Shown: one piece after another, positions 33,294 through 45,742 of the stretch | Numbering within the stretch: the stretch's first letter is position 1 | Layout of the letters: every line of letters begins with the position of its first letter | NCBI GenBank assembly: GCA_963971535.1 | Contig: OZ020589.1 | Coordinates: forward strand, 51,783,952 to 51,847,951 | Reading direction: 5' to 3' | DNA: 64,000 nt | DNA from: Notolepis coatsorum | Taxonomy: Eukaryota; Chordata; Actinopteri; Aulopiformes; Paralepididae | Notes under the pieces: model-generated | Seen by the model: the letters and a program-made list of their open reading frames with translations, nothing else | What the model was told of the DNA's origin: nothing | Database searches by the model: none | Translations under genes and position numbers: made by a program

Positions 33294-34204
33294 CGCTTGA
33301 CAGCACAGCATTCTCACAGGCAGACCCAGGCCTAGTTAGCAACTGGGTGTCAGCCCCTGTCCCCATGAGAAGCGAAACGTGGGGCCGCTTATGCTTCACT
33401 GGAAGCACGCGGCCCGCAGCCAAAGGGAACAAATCAGAGCCTTGTGTCTCGTAGCGTAGCAGGGGGGAGTAACCGGAGAGCGTGCTAGACACAGCTAGAC
33501 GGTGATGGTTTTTTAGGGCATGCTCATCTAATGTAGCCGATCCCTCGGGCCGGCGAGGCTGTCGGCCTTGTGATCACCTGTTTTCTTTGTGTACAGTGTA
33601 TCTCAGTCGGGGGCCTCGCCGCAGCCGTTGGCGAGGCCGTGCTCTCACCTCTGGCTGCGCGGTGTGGGGCAGCATGGAGCCCAGGTCAAATACCGCCTAC
33701 GCCTCCGCGGACAGACCAAGGTCCACCCGCGGAGAGGGGAACCCCGAGGAGGAGACCTCTCCCCTCCTCAAGGGAAGATTGCTCCAACAAAAAATGCCTG
33801 TGAACAACCGTTGACAGCATCCTAGCCCTCCCTGCGGTTAAAGCTGAATAACCTCAAAACCTCACGCGATGGTTTTGACGTCGGCTGGCCCTAAGGCCCC
33901 ACCACCCGACACAATTATTTACAGAAAAACAGCCAATTGAGCAATGTTGCCAGTCGCTGCTAAATTATGTACCGTGGCGATATAGGCTTCATCAGCCCAC
34001 CAGCCACCTGCCGGGCCAACTCGCCTCATAGCGTCTGCCGGGCGGGACACCGTTCCACCATGTCAGGGCAAAAGACCGATGCCGCCTGCTTCACTAAGCA
34101 CGGAACACCAGTGGTGGCTGCAGACCAAAGTCTACTACTAGTGAAACACTGCCTCACTAGTAGTCATGTAACAACCTCCACTGCGGTGTGCACCCATGAA
34201 GGGA
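33294..34204 (-). other. DIRS 5' region, worn coding or leader sequence
   Basis: The minus strand just right of the hAT reads DLFPLAAGRVLPVKHKRPHV and continues the gag-like region. Further right, frames close quickly and nothing specific is recognised. Confidence 0.5.
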
Positions 34205-34345
34205 TAAATCAATGAATGAACGAAAACTCTATTAACATATTGCAGAATGGGCTAGCCCAATACACACACTTGTTAAGGGGATGCAGACCAGAGAAAACGT
34301 TAGTCCTGTCCACATCAGGGACCCCCATTTTCAATTCATAGATTC
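34205..34345 (-). repeat. LINE 3' tail fragment (ATTC family)
   Basis: ATGAATGAACGAAAACTCTA, GCAGAATGGG and GGGATGCAGACCAGAGAAAA match the family at 12017. Inserted in the DIRS element. Confidence 0.75.
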
Positions 34346-35037
34346 ACAAAAAGCACACCTGCCCTGAGCCTCAGCCCATCCACCCATGTAAATGGTAAAC
34401 AAGCCCCCGTTAAACCCCCAACATTAGACACCGATTGACCATCAGCATGAATGGTTAAGAGGAGGGAAGACAGTAAAGACAGCCCTCGGCGGGGAACATG
34501 GGAACGGCGCCCTAACATTGTAGCATTACCATTAGCTGTGCGTGCTAGGATACTTGGAAAACATCCAAAAGAGAGTCATGTTTTCCCAAATATCCAGCCC
34601 CCCGCGCCAATACATCACTCGGTCGTCTCACGAGACAACGAGCAGTATTACCCATGCTAGTATCAATGCCTGATAGCGCAGGCCCTACCTGTGCACGACT
34701 TAGCTCGACTGCTAACCGTCGCGCGACGTCCCTCGGTCCACTGTCACGAGACGAGGAAACCCAGGACAGGACCGCTGCGCTGTTAGGATGTGCCGAGAAG
34801 ATTCCGGGGGCTGGTGAACTTCTGGCGAATACCCAACATTGTGTAATATCTCCCTACTTCCATAACAAGCAGTTCACGAAGTGCACTGCTACTTCCGCAT
34901 TTTTGGAAACGAAATGAGGAGGGTGAGCGTGACCATTTCCGGCGTCAAATAGGGAGACGCATGGGAGTTGCTTGGTCACGTGCAAGTGGGTGCATTTGTT
35001 TGTTTCGCGTGCATGCTAGGTGCGTGGAGATAAGAGG

Positions 35038-35566
35038 TAGGGCTGGGCGATATATCGAGTATACTCGATGTATCGTGGCTTGTTCTACGTGAGATGTAGT
35101 AAATTGCTATATCGTGAACATCGAGTATTAGCCGTCAGTTTGCCGCCGCGGGTAAAAACAAACTATCAACACGGACCGACTTGCTTTAGCGCAGCGTTTT
35201 CCTCTCATTTCATTATAGACACAGACCAATGCGGACCTTCAATGATGAGCAATTGTCATTTCATTAGACATAGACCAGCTCAGACCTTCAATTGAATTGA
35301 ATTGAGCAACTGGCTAACGTTAGCCGCTGTTAGCTTCTCAGCTAACGCTAAACTATCTAACTAACGTGACCCCGCGATACCATTTCCATTAGTGAGGAAA
35401 TGGGGGGGGGGGGGGGGTATATTGATGAGGCTTGACAACAGGTCCAAAGATAACATTTATTGGCAATTTGTTTCTTTATATCGCTTCCTCCAGCTTCCAA
35501 CTGTGGTGACAAAATGCAATCCTGGTGTGGTTAGCTACAGAGCATCAGACCGCTCAAATGCGCTCC

Positions 35567-35608
<42 letters not shown>

Positions 35609-35742
35609 TCTTCTTCTTCTTCTTCTTCTTGTATATTTCCGGCGGACTACACAACTAGGCGTATTGCCGCCCTCCACAGGACAGTGGGAGCACAATAGAT
35701 TTCCAGCCCTCCCTATATGCTGTTATACAGCCCTGTGGCAAG
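35038..35742. other. Probable hAT fragment, poly-G and CT/TTC tracts
   Basis: TAGGGCTGGGCGATATATCG at 35038 is a typical hAT end, but a convincing right partner was not found. Low-complexity tracts are G16 at 35402, (CT)n at 35568-35608 and (TTC)n at 35609-35630. Confidence 0.5.
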
Positions 35743-37582
35743 CAGTGGCGAATTCTCCTGGAAGCCAAGGGAAGCCATGCTTCCCCAGAAAAATATGAAC
35801 AGTAAAACATTTAAATTTAAATTGAAAATTTAAATAAAAATACAAATAATATTTGTTTTATATAGTTTACAATAATAATAAAAAAAATCATTATTTTTCA
35901 TCTCTGTGTTATACTTTTTTTCTTTTTTTTTCTCCCTCTTCTCCTCACTCTCTCTAACACTGTCAGACTCACTGAGGCAGGCTGGCAGTCACTCTGTGCT
36001 CACTGCAGCTTCAGTCACTGCAGCTCAGGCAGAATAGAGAACAGAGGGCAGAGGGGAGGGGGGAGGTATCTTTTTCTAGCTTCCACCATGTGATTCATGG
36101 TTGTGGACTCCAGAACCAATTATTAGCCAATAAGATTCAAGCTTAATAAAGGGGTTCCCACGTGGGATGTATATAATAACCAACATGTATAGACCCCACG
36201 GGCCATCTGACAGCAAAGTAGTCTAGCGTCTTCAAATTTGCCGCCCTGGGGGCGAGCCAGTCCAGAACGTTTCCACCTGATGTCCACCTAACGTGACAAA
36301 CAACGTCTGGACGTCATCCCCTCGCGGGCGCGTTCGAATCCTCTAGTAGTCAAACATTAGCACTTTATTAGCAACTTATTTTTCGCCGGCGGGACATTTA
36401 CTGAGGACCAGCACAGCACACCACTGTGGATATTATGATTTAACAAATCTATCTGTCCAGGAGGATGACCACATTATTGGCCAGGTAAGCAGCCTAAGCA
36501 GTTTCTAGCTTGGATGCTAACTACTAACATTATTGTGCGACGGCTAGCTTGGTTGTAGCTGTTTGTGATAACGAGACAGCAAGCCAGGGGTTCAATACGC
36601 AGTCACTTATTCCTCCATAGTAGCCAGGTTCATTTGCACCACCAAGTACTGCTTAAAAGCTAGCGGTGGGTCCAAAATATATCAGATGTAGATTTCAAAG
36701 GTACCCAGCGTTCCATTAGGGTTTCACACACACAAGCGGCGGGGTTTGAAAGCTCGGCGTTGCTAATAAACATTTTAAATCATTTTTATAAACGAGTAAA
36801 AGAATCACTGAGCTATCGCTAAAATGGCTGCTTCCGCATTTTACAGAATGAATGAATGAATAAAAACTTTATTTAACAGATTGCAGAATGGGTACAATAC
36901 AGTACGGCTCAATACACACAATTGTTAAGGGGATGCAGACCAGAGAAAGACGTTTGTCTTGTTTACATCAGGGTCCCACATTTTCAATTCATAATGACAT
37001 TTATGACATATACAACATACATGACATTTATGGCATAGGGACATACATGGCAGTAGGATTGCTGGGCGCACCAGACACGTGACAATCACAACACGTAAGT
37101 TTCACCACGGACATATGTACCTGTGATGTTTGTTTGGTTTATTTAATTCTTTTTGAGGCGTGCTGTCCTATAAATGCCAAGTAATAGTTGTTTCATGGAC
37201 CAAGACCACAACAGTCTCCTCTCCTATAGTGTCAAATGTTTTATCTGCTGACAAAGCACAATACCTGTTGGTTTTTAGTTCACTCATTGTTCAGGGAAAC
37301 ACATTGTTAATGACATTGACGGATTGTGAATTTTGTGATTGACTCAAATTATATTTATTTGGAAAAATAAATATAGTCACTTTATTTGAAGAGTCAAAAC
37401 TGTTCTCTTGGCTTTGTTTTGTTCATAGTAGTAACGCCGCCGAGCCATACTGTACATGGTGACTGCTTGGCTTAAATATAAAAAAAACAAAAACAAATAA
37501 AAATATTAATAACATAATTATAATTTTTTTTTTATAACTTTTTTTTGGCATCCTCTGTTATTTTACCCACGCGACGCCACTG
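35743..37582. mobile_element. hAT-like element, 1840 bp, imperfect target duplication
   Basis: Left end CAGTGGCGAATTC and right end (reverse complement CAGTGGCGTCGCG). Flanks GTGGCAAG (35735-35742) and GCGGCAAG (37583-37590) match in 7 of 8 positions. No transposase. GAGGATGACCACATTATTGG then CCAGGTAAGCAG near 36460-36490 looks like a small 5' exon with a donor site. The LINE tail at 36845 is a later insertion. Confidence 0.72.
36843..37012 (-). repeat. LINE 3' tail fragment (ATTC family)
   Basis: GAATGAATGAATGAATAAAA, then CAGATTGCAGAATGGGTACA and GGGGATGCAGACCAGAGAAA. Fifth copy of the family seen at 12017. Confidence 0.75.
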
Positions 37583-37595
37583 GCGGCAAGCAGGA

Positions 37596-37597
<2 letters not shown>

Positions 37598-37681
<84 letters not shown>
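37598..37681. repeat. (CT)n microsatellite
   Basis: About 42 CT units between the hAT element and the Tx1-type LINE. Confidence 0.97.
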
Positions 37682-37685
<4 letters not shown>

Positions 37686-37869
37686 GCATGCTGGGAATGA
37701 GATTGGAGAGATTGGAGAGGTTGGAGATTGGAGGTGTAGTGAGTTTTTTTCGATCTTTATCTGTCTATTTTGTTAATTTGTTTATGGGATATTGTATTAT
37801 AAGTGTAGTGTTGGTTTGCTGTGTGTTTTGGTGTGTATAGGGTTAAGTGGGAGTGTTTTGTTTGTTTGG

Positions 37870-39450
37870 CCGCATCGGCCAGGCTGTGCTGCTGGATGAC
37901 GTCAGACGCCAATATGGACTTTTCCAAAATTGGTAGAAAGCATGGTATTAAGATATCTGTTCCTAATGTGTCAGTAGAGGACTGCAGTTTGGCAGTTGGA
38001 AGTATTGTTGGACATAAAAGCATTAAATCAGCTGCGAGAATGAATCAAGGAGTAGTGATTTTTCTTGAGTGCACACACTGGTTCAATCGGGGATAAGTGT
38101 TGGTGGGGCTTTTCTTTCTGTAGAGCCGCTCTCCACACCAGGCAGAAATGTCTTTATTTCCAACGTTCCGCCGTTCATCAGTGACGAACTATTGAGAAGT
38201 CAACTAGCACGACATGGGAGGATAATTTCCCCTATAAGAAAAATTTCGTCTGGATGTAAATCTCCGCTTTTAAAGCATGTTGTCTCACACAGGTTTTAAT
38301 GATTCTAAACAACAGCGGAGAGGAGCTTGAGTTGGTTTTTAAGATAAAGGTTGATTATGTGGTTTTTGTGAGTTCTGGTAATTCGGGGAAGTGTTTCGGA
38401 TGCGGGGAACTGGGTCATATCTCCCGAGATTGTGCGGGGAGAGGGGCAAGGCGACCTCCGCCTCAGCCCCAGGAGAAGCGTGGGGCTGGGATCAGCGCAG
38501 GTAGTGGTACAGAGGAGGGAAGAGTGTTGCAGCGCAGAGCAGAGAGCAGTGACGACAACAGAGTCCCGCTGCAGACTGCCAGCAATGTAAATAGAGTCCC
38601 TTTGCAGACCGACAGTAGCGCAGCAGATAGTATCCAGCTGCAGGGCCACAGAACCGGTGTAGCAGGTACAAAGCAGAGCCTTGGTACAGAGGAGGGAGGA
38701 GTGAGGGAAGCTGCCCCCCCCCTCAACTAGTGGCGACTGTGGGGTAACAGGGGGTGGTGCGGGTGGTGCAGGTACAGAGGAGGGAGGGGTGGGAGACGCT
38801 TTTCCCCCCTTGACCAGTGGTTGTGTAGGTAAGGAGGTGGGAATAAGAGATGCTGCCCCCCCTTCAACAAGTGGCGAGGTAACAGGGGAGAGCAGAGGTT
38901 TTTTTGTCCCCCCAAGCCCAACACCGCGTCAGGGTAAAAAAAGGGATCAAAAAAATATGACAAGTGAAGTAATAGGGGAACATTTGAATGTGGTGGACAA
39001 TGTACACAGTCAGACAGTGGATGGTGTGGTGGGAAGTGATGGAGGGGTGGGCTCTCAGGATAAGGAAGGAGTGACAAGTTTGGTCAAAGAGAGTCAGGAG
39101 GGTGTAGAAGACACAGGTTGAAGTTGAAAAACAATGGGGTGAGATTGAAAAACAATGGGGGGATGACATTTCAAGTGTTGAGGAAGATGAGTTCCCAAAT
39201 GCTTCTCAAGTGTCTGATTCACAACGGAAAAAATGTTATGCAGTCAGGCAGATACAGAATTTCCTGCACACAACAAAAAATTTGAGAAGTGTCAAAGTGG
39301 AAGATTTTTTTGAAGATTTGGAGATGTTTATTTTTTCAGCAAGGACTCAAATGAGGTCGAAGAACAATGGGGGGTACACTTCCCAGGAAGTTTTTAGACT
39401 GAGAAAGATTGTGAAGAAGCTCAGAAAACTGGATAATATAATGTTACCAT
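37870..39450 (+). pseudogene. Tx1-type (L1 clade) LINE ORF1 with CCHC zinc knuckle, frameshifted
   Basis: Pieces in successive frames read MDFSKIGRKHGIKISVPNVS, VEPLSTPGRNVFISNVPPFI, GKCFGCGELGHISRDCAGRG (CX2CX4HX4C, at about 38390-38435), a low-complexity acidic/Gly-rich linker with repeated GTEEGGV, and finally FLHTTKNLRSVKVEDFFEDL with GGYTSQEVFRLRKIVKKLRK, ending at 39452. This is the nucleic-acid-binding ORF1 protein typical of Tx1-like L1 elements of fish. At least two frameshifts before 38300 and one near 39120 break it. Confidence 0.8.
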
Positions 39451-39452
39451 GA

Positions 39453-39778
39453 TAATGGAGCTTCTGATGTGTGGAGCCTGGCTGGACATTCAGGAAGGAG
39501 TAGACCTGGGCTTGGACAGTGTCTGCAAGCAGTTGGGACAATGACACTGAAAGATGTTGTGAATGTAGCCGGGTCAGAGGAAGTGGCTTCTTTATTGGGG
39601 CTGAGGACGGCCTGTCACAACAGGGTCTGTCTGGACGATTGGACTGAAGCGCGGAGCGTCGGGGAACAATACCTGTTGCAGGATTATTTCGGTGGAACGG
39701 AAGTTCCTGATGAAGGGGATCTTTTTTTTCATGAGCTGGATATAAAAACTGACACAAATGGACTGACGGGACCCTTTT
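39453..39778 (+). pseudogene. Tx1-type LINE ORF2 tail piece joined after ORF1
   Basis: The frame reads VWSLAGHSGRSRPGLGQCLQ, MTLKDVVNVAG, LQDYFGGTEVPDEGDLFFHE and LDIKTDTNGLTGPF, which resembles the late part of Tx1-like ORF2. The endonuclease and reverse transcriptase that should come between ORF1 and this piece are absent, so an internal deletion is inferred. It runs into the N gap. Confidence 0.6.
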
Positions 39779-39978
39779 NNNNNNNNNNNNNNNNNNNNNN
39801 NNNNNNNNNNNNNNNNNNNNNNNNNNNNNNNNNNNNNNNNNNNNNNNNNNNNNNNNNNNNNNNNNNNNNNNNNNNNNNNNNNNNNNNNNNNNNNNNNNNN
39901 NNNNNNNNNNNNNNNNNNNNNNNNNNNNNNNNNNNNNNNNNNNNNNNNNNNNNNNNNNNNNNNNNNNNNNNNNNNNNN
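39779..39978. other. Assembly gap (200 N)
   Basis: Exactly 200 N, probably a gap of arbitrary size. Frames crossing it, such as one from 39469 to 40824, join unrelated sequence. Confidence 0.99.
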
Positions 39979-40558
39979 AGGATCAGGATAACAGAACATG
40001 AGCTCAGGAGGACCTTTAAGAAAGTGAATATCAGGAAGGGAGCAGGACCGGACGGTATCCCCGACCGCATCCTAAAAGTCTGTGCCGACCAATTGGCCCC
40101 GATATTCACTGACATATTCAACCTGTCCTTAGAACAGGCTGTCATCCCCACCTGTCTGAAGAAGTCCACCATTATCCCTGTACCCAAAAAAGCTTGCCTC
40201 AATGACTATCGCCCTGTAGCTCTCACCTCCATAGCCATGAAGTGCTTTGAGAAGCTTGTGAAGGGCTACATCTGTTCCTCCCTCCTCATCAACCTGGACC
40301 CCCTGCAATTTGCATATCGTCCCAACAAGTCCACGGAGGACGCCATAGCCCATGTGCTGCACACAGCAGCTTCACACCTGGACAAGAGGCAGGGGAACTA
40401 TGTGAGAATGCTATTCAACTACAGCTCAGCATTCAATACCATAGTCCCCTCCAAATTCGTAGCCAAGCTCAGGGACCTGGGCTTGAACTATGACCTCTGC
40501 CAGTGGGTCTTGGACTTCCTGACGGGAAGACCCCAGGTGGTGAGAGCAGGCAACTGCA
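39979..40558 (+). mobile_element. L2/Rex1-like LINE fragment, copy 3
   Basis: RT fragment beginning [20 protein letters not shown] and passing through [20 protein letters not shown], then [15 protein letters not shown]. The catalytic Asp of FIDYSSAF is missing because of a 3-bp deletion. It stops at [12 protein letters not shown], where copies 1 and 2 continue with [14 protein letters not shown]. Less similar to copies 1 and 2 than they are to each other. Confidence 0.88.
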
Positions 40559-40825
40559 CACCCATGCGTCGAATACGCCCCACAGCGCAAACACACCCAC
40601 ATGCAGGCACCCGCGAGGTCCGTGCGAGAACAGCGTGCGTGGCCGGGCACACCGAGCTCACGCCCCGGGTAGACCAGACGTGCACGAAGTCCCGCGCGGG
40701 TTCCGTACGAGATCGCGCGTGTGTCCTGGCACACCGAGTCCGACTTCAGAGCGCACGGACGACAGACTGCAGCGCGAGCCCTCTCTCTCTCTCCCTCTCT
40801 CTCTCTGTTGTGATTTTTGGTTAGG
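40559..40825. other. CpG-rich unassigned segment
   Basis: A GC- and CpG-rich segment abruptly follows the truncated LINE and ends in a CT tract (40783-40806). Its base composition differs strongly from both sides. No homology recognised. Confidence 0.5.
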
Positions 40826-40859
40826 GCCTACACAACATGCCTATAGAATACAGGCTATT

Positions 40860-41260
<401 letters not shown>

Positions 41261-41349
41261 ATTAGCTCTCAGGAAGCAAATAAAACATGTAAATAAAACG
41301 TTTGTCATTATTAGTAGGTTTGGTTATATAGGTGACAAGGTGGATTGAC

Positions 41350-42260
41350 TTAACACATTCGGGGCCATTGGGATGCGTCTAATAAATCTCTAGAGGACCG
41401 GCAAATGTAAACAGACGTGGGGCTGTTTGTAGAGCTAAATCTATATTTTATAGTATTGCTATCTGTCCATTCTCATTGTCAATTGAGTCCATAAACCGTC
41501 CCTTCAAAATGAATAATCATCAATACGTTCTCATTTTATAGCGCTGTGAATATAAGCGTTATACAGGATTTGGTCTAGTATATTTTCTGGAAGGCTAGAT
41601 AAAGGGCTACTAGCTGCTAACGTTATATCCAATGGCATTTCCGTTATACAGGTGCTACAGTTAAAACTCAAACTGCATATGATCGGCACGATCCTCAAGC
41701 ATGTATGCATGAAAGGGGGGGGGGGGGGGGGGAGGGGGGCGAGGGACGTTGTTTCTTATTATTGATTACCAATAACCGTGTTCGTCTAACTAGCCACATA
41801 GGCCGATCGTATCGTATCATAACAAGGCTCGATCGGGCTGTAATTTACGTGAAAAAGATTGTACCATGAGCCGGTTGGATTCCCCCGAGCATTTCCCCGT
41901 TATCGATCGCCATCTGGTAGATCGATATGTCCATTGGCTGATGATAAATCCCCTTATTGCATAGTGAAATCCGCAATTCAAAACGTATCCCATGCAACAG
42001 ACAATAGCTATCGCTTCAGATGAGTAGAAAACTACATTAGAGATCCAAAAAAGAAAAAGGACAACTTCTGCCACAGGGAACACTCTATTATCGCGATAGC
42101 GCCCCTAAGAGGATCTGGCCGGTAATGCACGTTGGCGAATTCAAAGAGTAGGGTAAATCTGCAGTGCCGCTCGGCGACCTTGAATAGTTATTAAAATGGA
42201 ATAAAAGCAATAACAACTTGCCACGGATATATCCGTGCTTCTGTCCACAACGGGTGGAAT
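41350..42260. other. Possible decayed TTAA element and poly-G tract
   Basis: TTAACACATTCGGGG at 41350 resembles a piggyBac-like start, but no matching end was found. A G-rich run lies at 41717-41740. Otherwise no recognised content. Confidence 0.3.
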
Positions 42261-42261
42261 C

Positions 42262-42310
42262 GACAAACAGATAGACAAACAGACAGACAGACAGACAGGC
42301 AACCAGATAT

Positions 42311-42409
<99 letters not shown>

Positions 42410-42466
42410 GGCAACCAGATATATAGACAGATAGACAAGCAAACAAACAAACAGACAGACAGACAC
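42262..42466. repeat. (CAGA)n microsatellite with mirrored flank
   Basis: About 30 CAGA units. The segment CAGGCAACCAGATATATAGA occurs on both sides of the main run (42296 and 42410), showing block duplication. Confidence 0.96.
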
Positions 42467-42535
42467 TGGGGGTTGGGCGGGGTACTACTAAGTATAGTAA
42501 TATGGTTTATTTGCATTGGGAAAGATACATACACA

Positions 42536-43271
42536 CAGGCACGTGCACACATAGAGGCCAAGGGGTGCCTGAGCACCTGCCTTTTTGAGCCTCATCAAAA
42601 AAGTGCCCTTTTTGAAAAAAAAATTAATAATATTTTTTTTTTTTCGTTAAGCATATAGACTGCCCTTCCAACTGAAAAATGTCAGGATAGAATCAAAATA
42701 TTAGGTAAACAGAGAGAGATGCCCCATATTCCATTGCAGTTTGCAGGGCCTCCTCAGCGTGCCTCTCCGCGGACCTATATATTTTATGCATAGCGTGGGT
42801 GGTGATGATGATGATGATAGAAACCGCTGTTGAATGCTGGTATTTCACTCATTGAGGGACACGAAGAAGTCAAGTCCGATGGGATTTGGGAATCTCAAAT
42901 ACAAATCGGGATTGGAATAAAAAATGCATTTATATTAAACAATACAGAATATACAGCACTTCTTGGGGTCTGTAGGGTAAGCACTTATTCCCTCCCCCCT
43001 GAACATTTATGGAGATGTATGGGCCTTTTAAGTCAGTGATAAAAGTGTCTTTCAAGGATAAGTGAGCTCCTGCACTGATTATTATAGTTCAATATTCAAT
43101 ATTTGATCACCATAACCCCCCAAAAAGCATAAAAAGGGGGCCCCCGCCCGAAAAGGGCCCTTAAAAATCGCGCTCGCGCGTTACGCGCGCTCGGTTAATA
43201 TATACACACAAGTGTAGTGCCCTTTTCAGCCTTTGAGCACCTGCCCCTCTAAAGTCCTGTGCACGTCCCTG
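42536..43271. mobile_element. hAT element, 736 bp, target duplication CATACACA
   Basis: Ends CAGGCACGTGCACA and (reverse complement) CAGGGACGTGCACA, flanked by CATACACA at 42528-42535 and 43272-43279. Subterminal TGAGCACCTGCC occurs at both ends in inverse orientation. No transposase. Confidence 0.88.
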
Positions 43272-43279
43272 CATACACA

Positions 43280-44085
43280 TTAGCTGGTTGAACAACATCG
43301 ATATGTGTGGTAATAATGCAGATATTGAGTGTATTTCAGTGAAAATGCGCGCTGCCTCGAATCCAACCAAAGCGGAAATTATCGCTTCCGCCCCGCGAGG
43401 CGCGCGCGCGCTTGCGGCCAGTGTGCACAGCTATGTCCGTTAACATGGGAGCGGAAGTGAAGCGGCGGTCGCCCGTCCGTCCGTCCGCCTTGAATCGCGT
43501 CTGGTCTGCCGAGCGGTGAAAGTGCACGGAGGAGAAAGGCACATTTACAGCTGCAGGGTCATTACAGTTTTCTTTCGTTTTCTTGTGCGCCCAATAACGT
43601 TAACCAAATTAAACCAATGGAAAGAAACACACACGCGTCGCCGACACTCACACGCGCGCGCCAACAAACACATCAACATTCTTCCCCGCCGGACTCGCAG
43701 GCACAATCAAATAAAAAGAAGAAACATACTTTTCCAGACAGATCATCTGAGCTCCACTGTGTTTAAATCCAAATAATCCTCTGCCATTGTTGTAATAATG
43801 TCATCTGTTCTCTAGTATTCAGTCTGGTCGTGAAGTAAAATTCTCTCTGGAAGTGAAACTGAAACTTAGCAAAGATAAGTTTAAAGGGGCAGTAAGCAAG
43901 TGGATGCCTGAACACAGAATGACACCAGTATCACTAATTACCACGGCAAGCCCATAGAAAATTATTCTATTTAATAATAATAATTATAATAATTATCATA
44001 AATATAATATATAAAAAATAAATAATAATAATAATAAAAATTATATTAATAATAATTCTTATAAATAATTGTTTTCTGTTGTACC
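43280..44085. other. Unassigned intron sequence with a CpG-rich patch
   Basis: 43375-43510 is CpG-rich (GCGCGCGCGCG, CCGTCCGTCCGTCC). The remainder is AT-rich. No exon or repeat boundary recognised. Confidence 0.4.
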
Positions 44086-44160
44086 GAACTCGTACCGAAC
44101 CGTGACCCAAATACCGAGGTACGTACCGAACCGTGGCTTCTGTGTACCGTTACACCCCTA
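44086..44160. mobile_element. hAT MITE end fragment
   Basis: Reverse complement starts TAGGGGTGTAACGGTACACA and continues CGGTTCGGTACG, a common fish hAT terminus. The partner end is missing. Confidence 0.6.
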
Positions 44161-44185
44161 GTAAAAATGTATATTGTCTGTACAC

Positions 44186-44311
<126 letters not shown>

Positions 44312-44322
<11 letters not shown>

Positions 44323-44808
44323 AATAAAACATTTTATACATCACTTATAAGCATGACCACTTGAAGTAGTTCAGTTGTTCTTGACTGTCTTCGGCTTTCA
44401 TCTCGTTGTTGAGATCAAGCACTTGTCACAGACCGTTGGGATTCAGGGCTCATCAGTATATTTCCTTTGTGGAATTGTTGTCCATCAGGGTCTATTCTTC
44501 ACAATATCCAGTTGTCATCACATTTAGCTGGAATAACAATAGTTGCTATTAGTTATTTGATCATGGGTAAAACAATTAACGGCTGAAGCATAAACAAGAA
44601 CTGTCATACATATAAGCATAATATAATAACACAAATGATATCACATACTGTATATAAATATGAGTATTGGCGAGCCGGAGTCGGCTCTGGCCCGGCAACC
44701 ATTACCGGGCCAGAGCCGGCTCACCCTTGGTGAGCCATGCCGGAACTGAGCCGAGTGTGCCGACCCGTAGCCAGAATCGTCCCGAATAGGCTGGCCACCT
44801 GGGTAGAG
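44312..44808. repeat. Segment sharing repeats with the giant element
   Basis: 44312-44420 matches the repeat at 10860-11060. 44668-44808 matches the right part of the CCGGC array (18330-18437) and has the same edge, GGCCACCTGGGTAGA. The order is the same as in the giant element, so this may be a deleted relative of it or independent copies of two families. Confidence 0.65.
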
Positions 44809-45658
44809 ACATGGCTTGTCACTCAGCTCTTAGCTCTGCTGTTACTTTACTAAAAGAGGAACAATCTATCAATTCTTGCTCTCAAGGAAAATCAGAATAC
44901 CAGCATCAGACTTTGGTGGCAGTTCTATTGAAGCCTGAATCAAAATATACCCGCTATCTGAGGAAATATACATCAACCAATATATCAAACGTTAGCTTGC
45001 CAATGATTCTGACATCCGAGGTAATAACCTGTTTAAATTACATAAACAGGTCATAAATGAGGAGATGGATCCCATTCAACTCAATGCCAGACGAATCAAA
45101 AGTTTCCACAATTGGCACCAATGTGTGTTCACGTGCTACACAGTGATGCGAGGACCTTCCTTCTGTTATAGTTTCCTTGCTTGCTGTCAGAAAGCAATGT
45201 ATTGTTGTCCTATATTCTCCAAACATTCTCAGGATGCCAGAACTATTCTGTTCCCCAAATCCAGCCAGACAGACACACTATTTTTAATCAGGGATCTCAT
45301 TGTCTCAAATTAGTGACGCTTTCTTGAATTCCTATTACGTAACTCCCCAGCCTATTCTTAGAGAGTGCTGCTGCCTGTCACTTGCTGACAGACCTGGTGA
45401 AAAGCCAATGCATCCGTAGCTCTGGTTAGCTGTGACCGGTCCTGGCGCCGGGAAAGAGGAGGCGGTCTAGTGGTAAACGGCTGTGGTCCCGGAGACGACA
45501 AGTGTAGCGATTAAGTGATTCGGTCCATGAGTCAAAGCATATGTCAAGAGAAAGACTTTAATGGATGGCATTGCTTTGATAAGAGCAAATCGGTGGCTTT
45601 GACGGGAAGTTGGCTTGGCATGAAGGTCACACATGCATCGGCGTAGGCACATACACAC
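44809..45658. other. Unassigned intron sequence
   Basis: Balanced composition, with a small palindrome (CCTGTTTAAATTACATAAACAGG) at 45028. Nothing else recognised. Confidence 0.4.
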
Positions 45659-45659
45659 C

Positions 45660-45742
<83 letters not shown>

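Larger units (their letters stand above)
28868..35037 (-). mobile_element. DIRS-type tyrosine-recombinase retrotransposon (decayed, interrupted)
   Basis: Inverted terminal repeats of about 145 bp (28868-29010 and 34890-35037; for example CCTCTTATCTCCACGCACCT) bracket minus-strand remnants in DIRS order. They are a gag-like region (about 34500-31800), reverse transcriptase (about 31770-31240), RNase H (about 30820-30540) and tyrosine recombinase (30259-29276). All frames are broken. The right repeat ends exactly where another element begins (TAGGGCTGGGCGATATATCG at 35038), so its outer end is lost. The outer left flank, TCTCGCTCTGCCAATGAGAT at 28846, recurs at 29049, possibly half of an internal complementary region. 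Confidence 0.8.

Noticed and set aside
37160-37342. 60-codon plus-strand frame
   Set aside because: It lies in the right part of a hAT-like element, has no motif, and is of a length expected by chance.
39469-40824. A 451-codon frame through the N gap
   Set aside because: It joins a Tx1 ORF2 tail, 200 N and an unrelated LINE. The gap size is arbitrary.
41350-42150. Complete piggyBac-like element starting TTAACACATTCGGGG
   Set aside because: No inverted right terminus with TTAA was found in the next kilobase.
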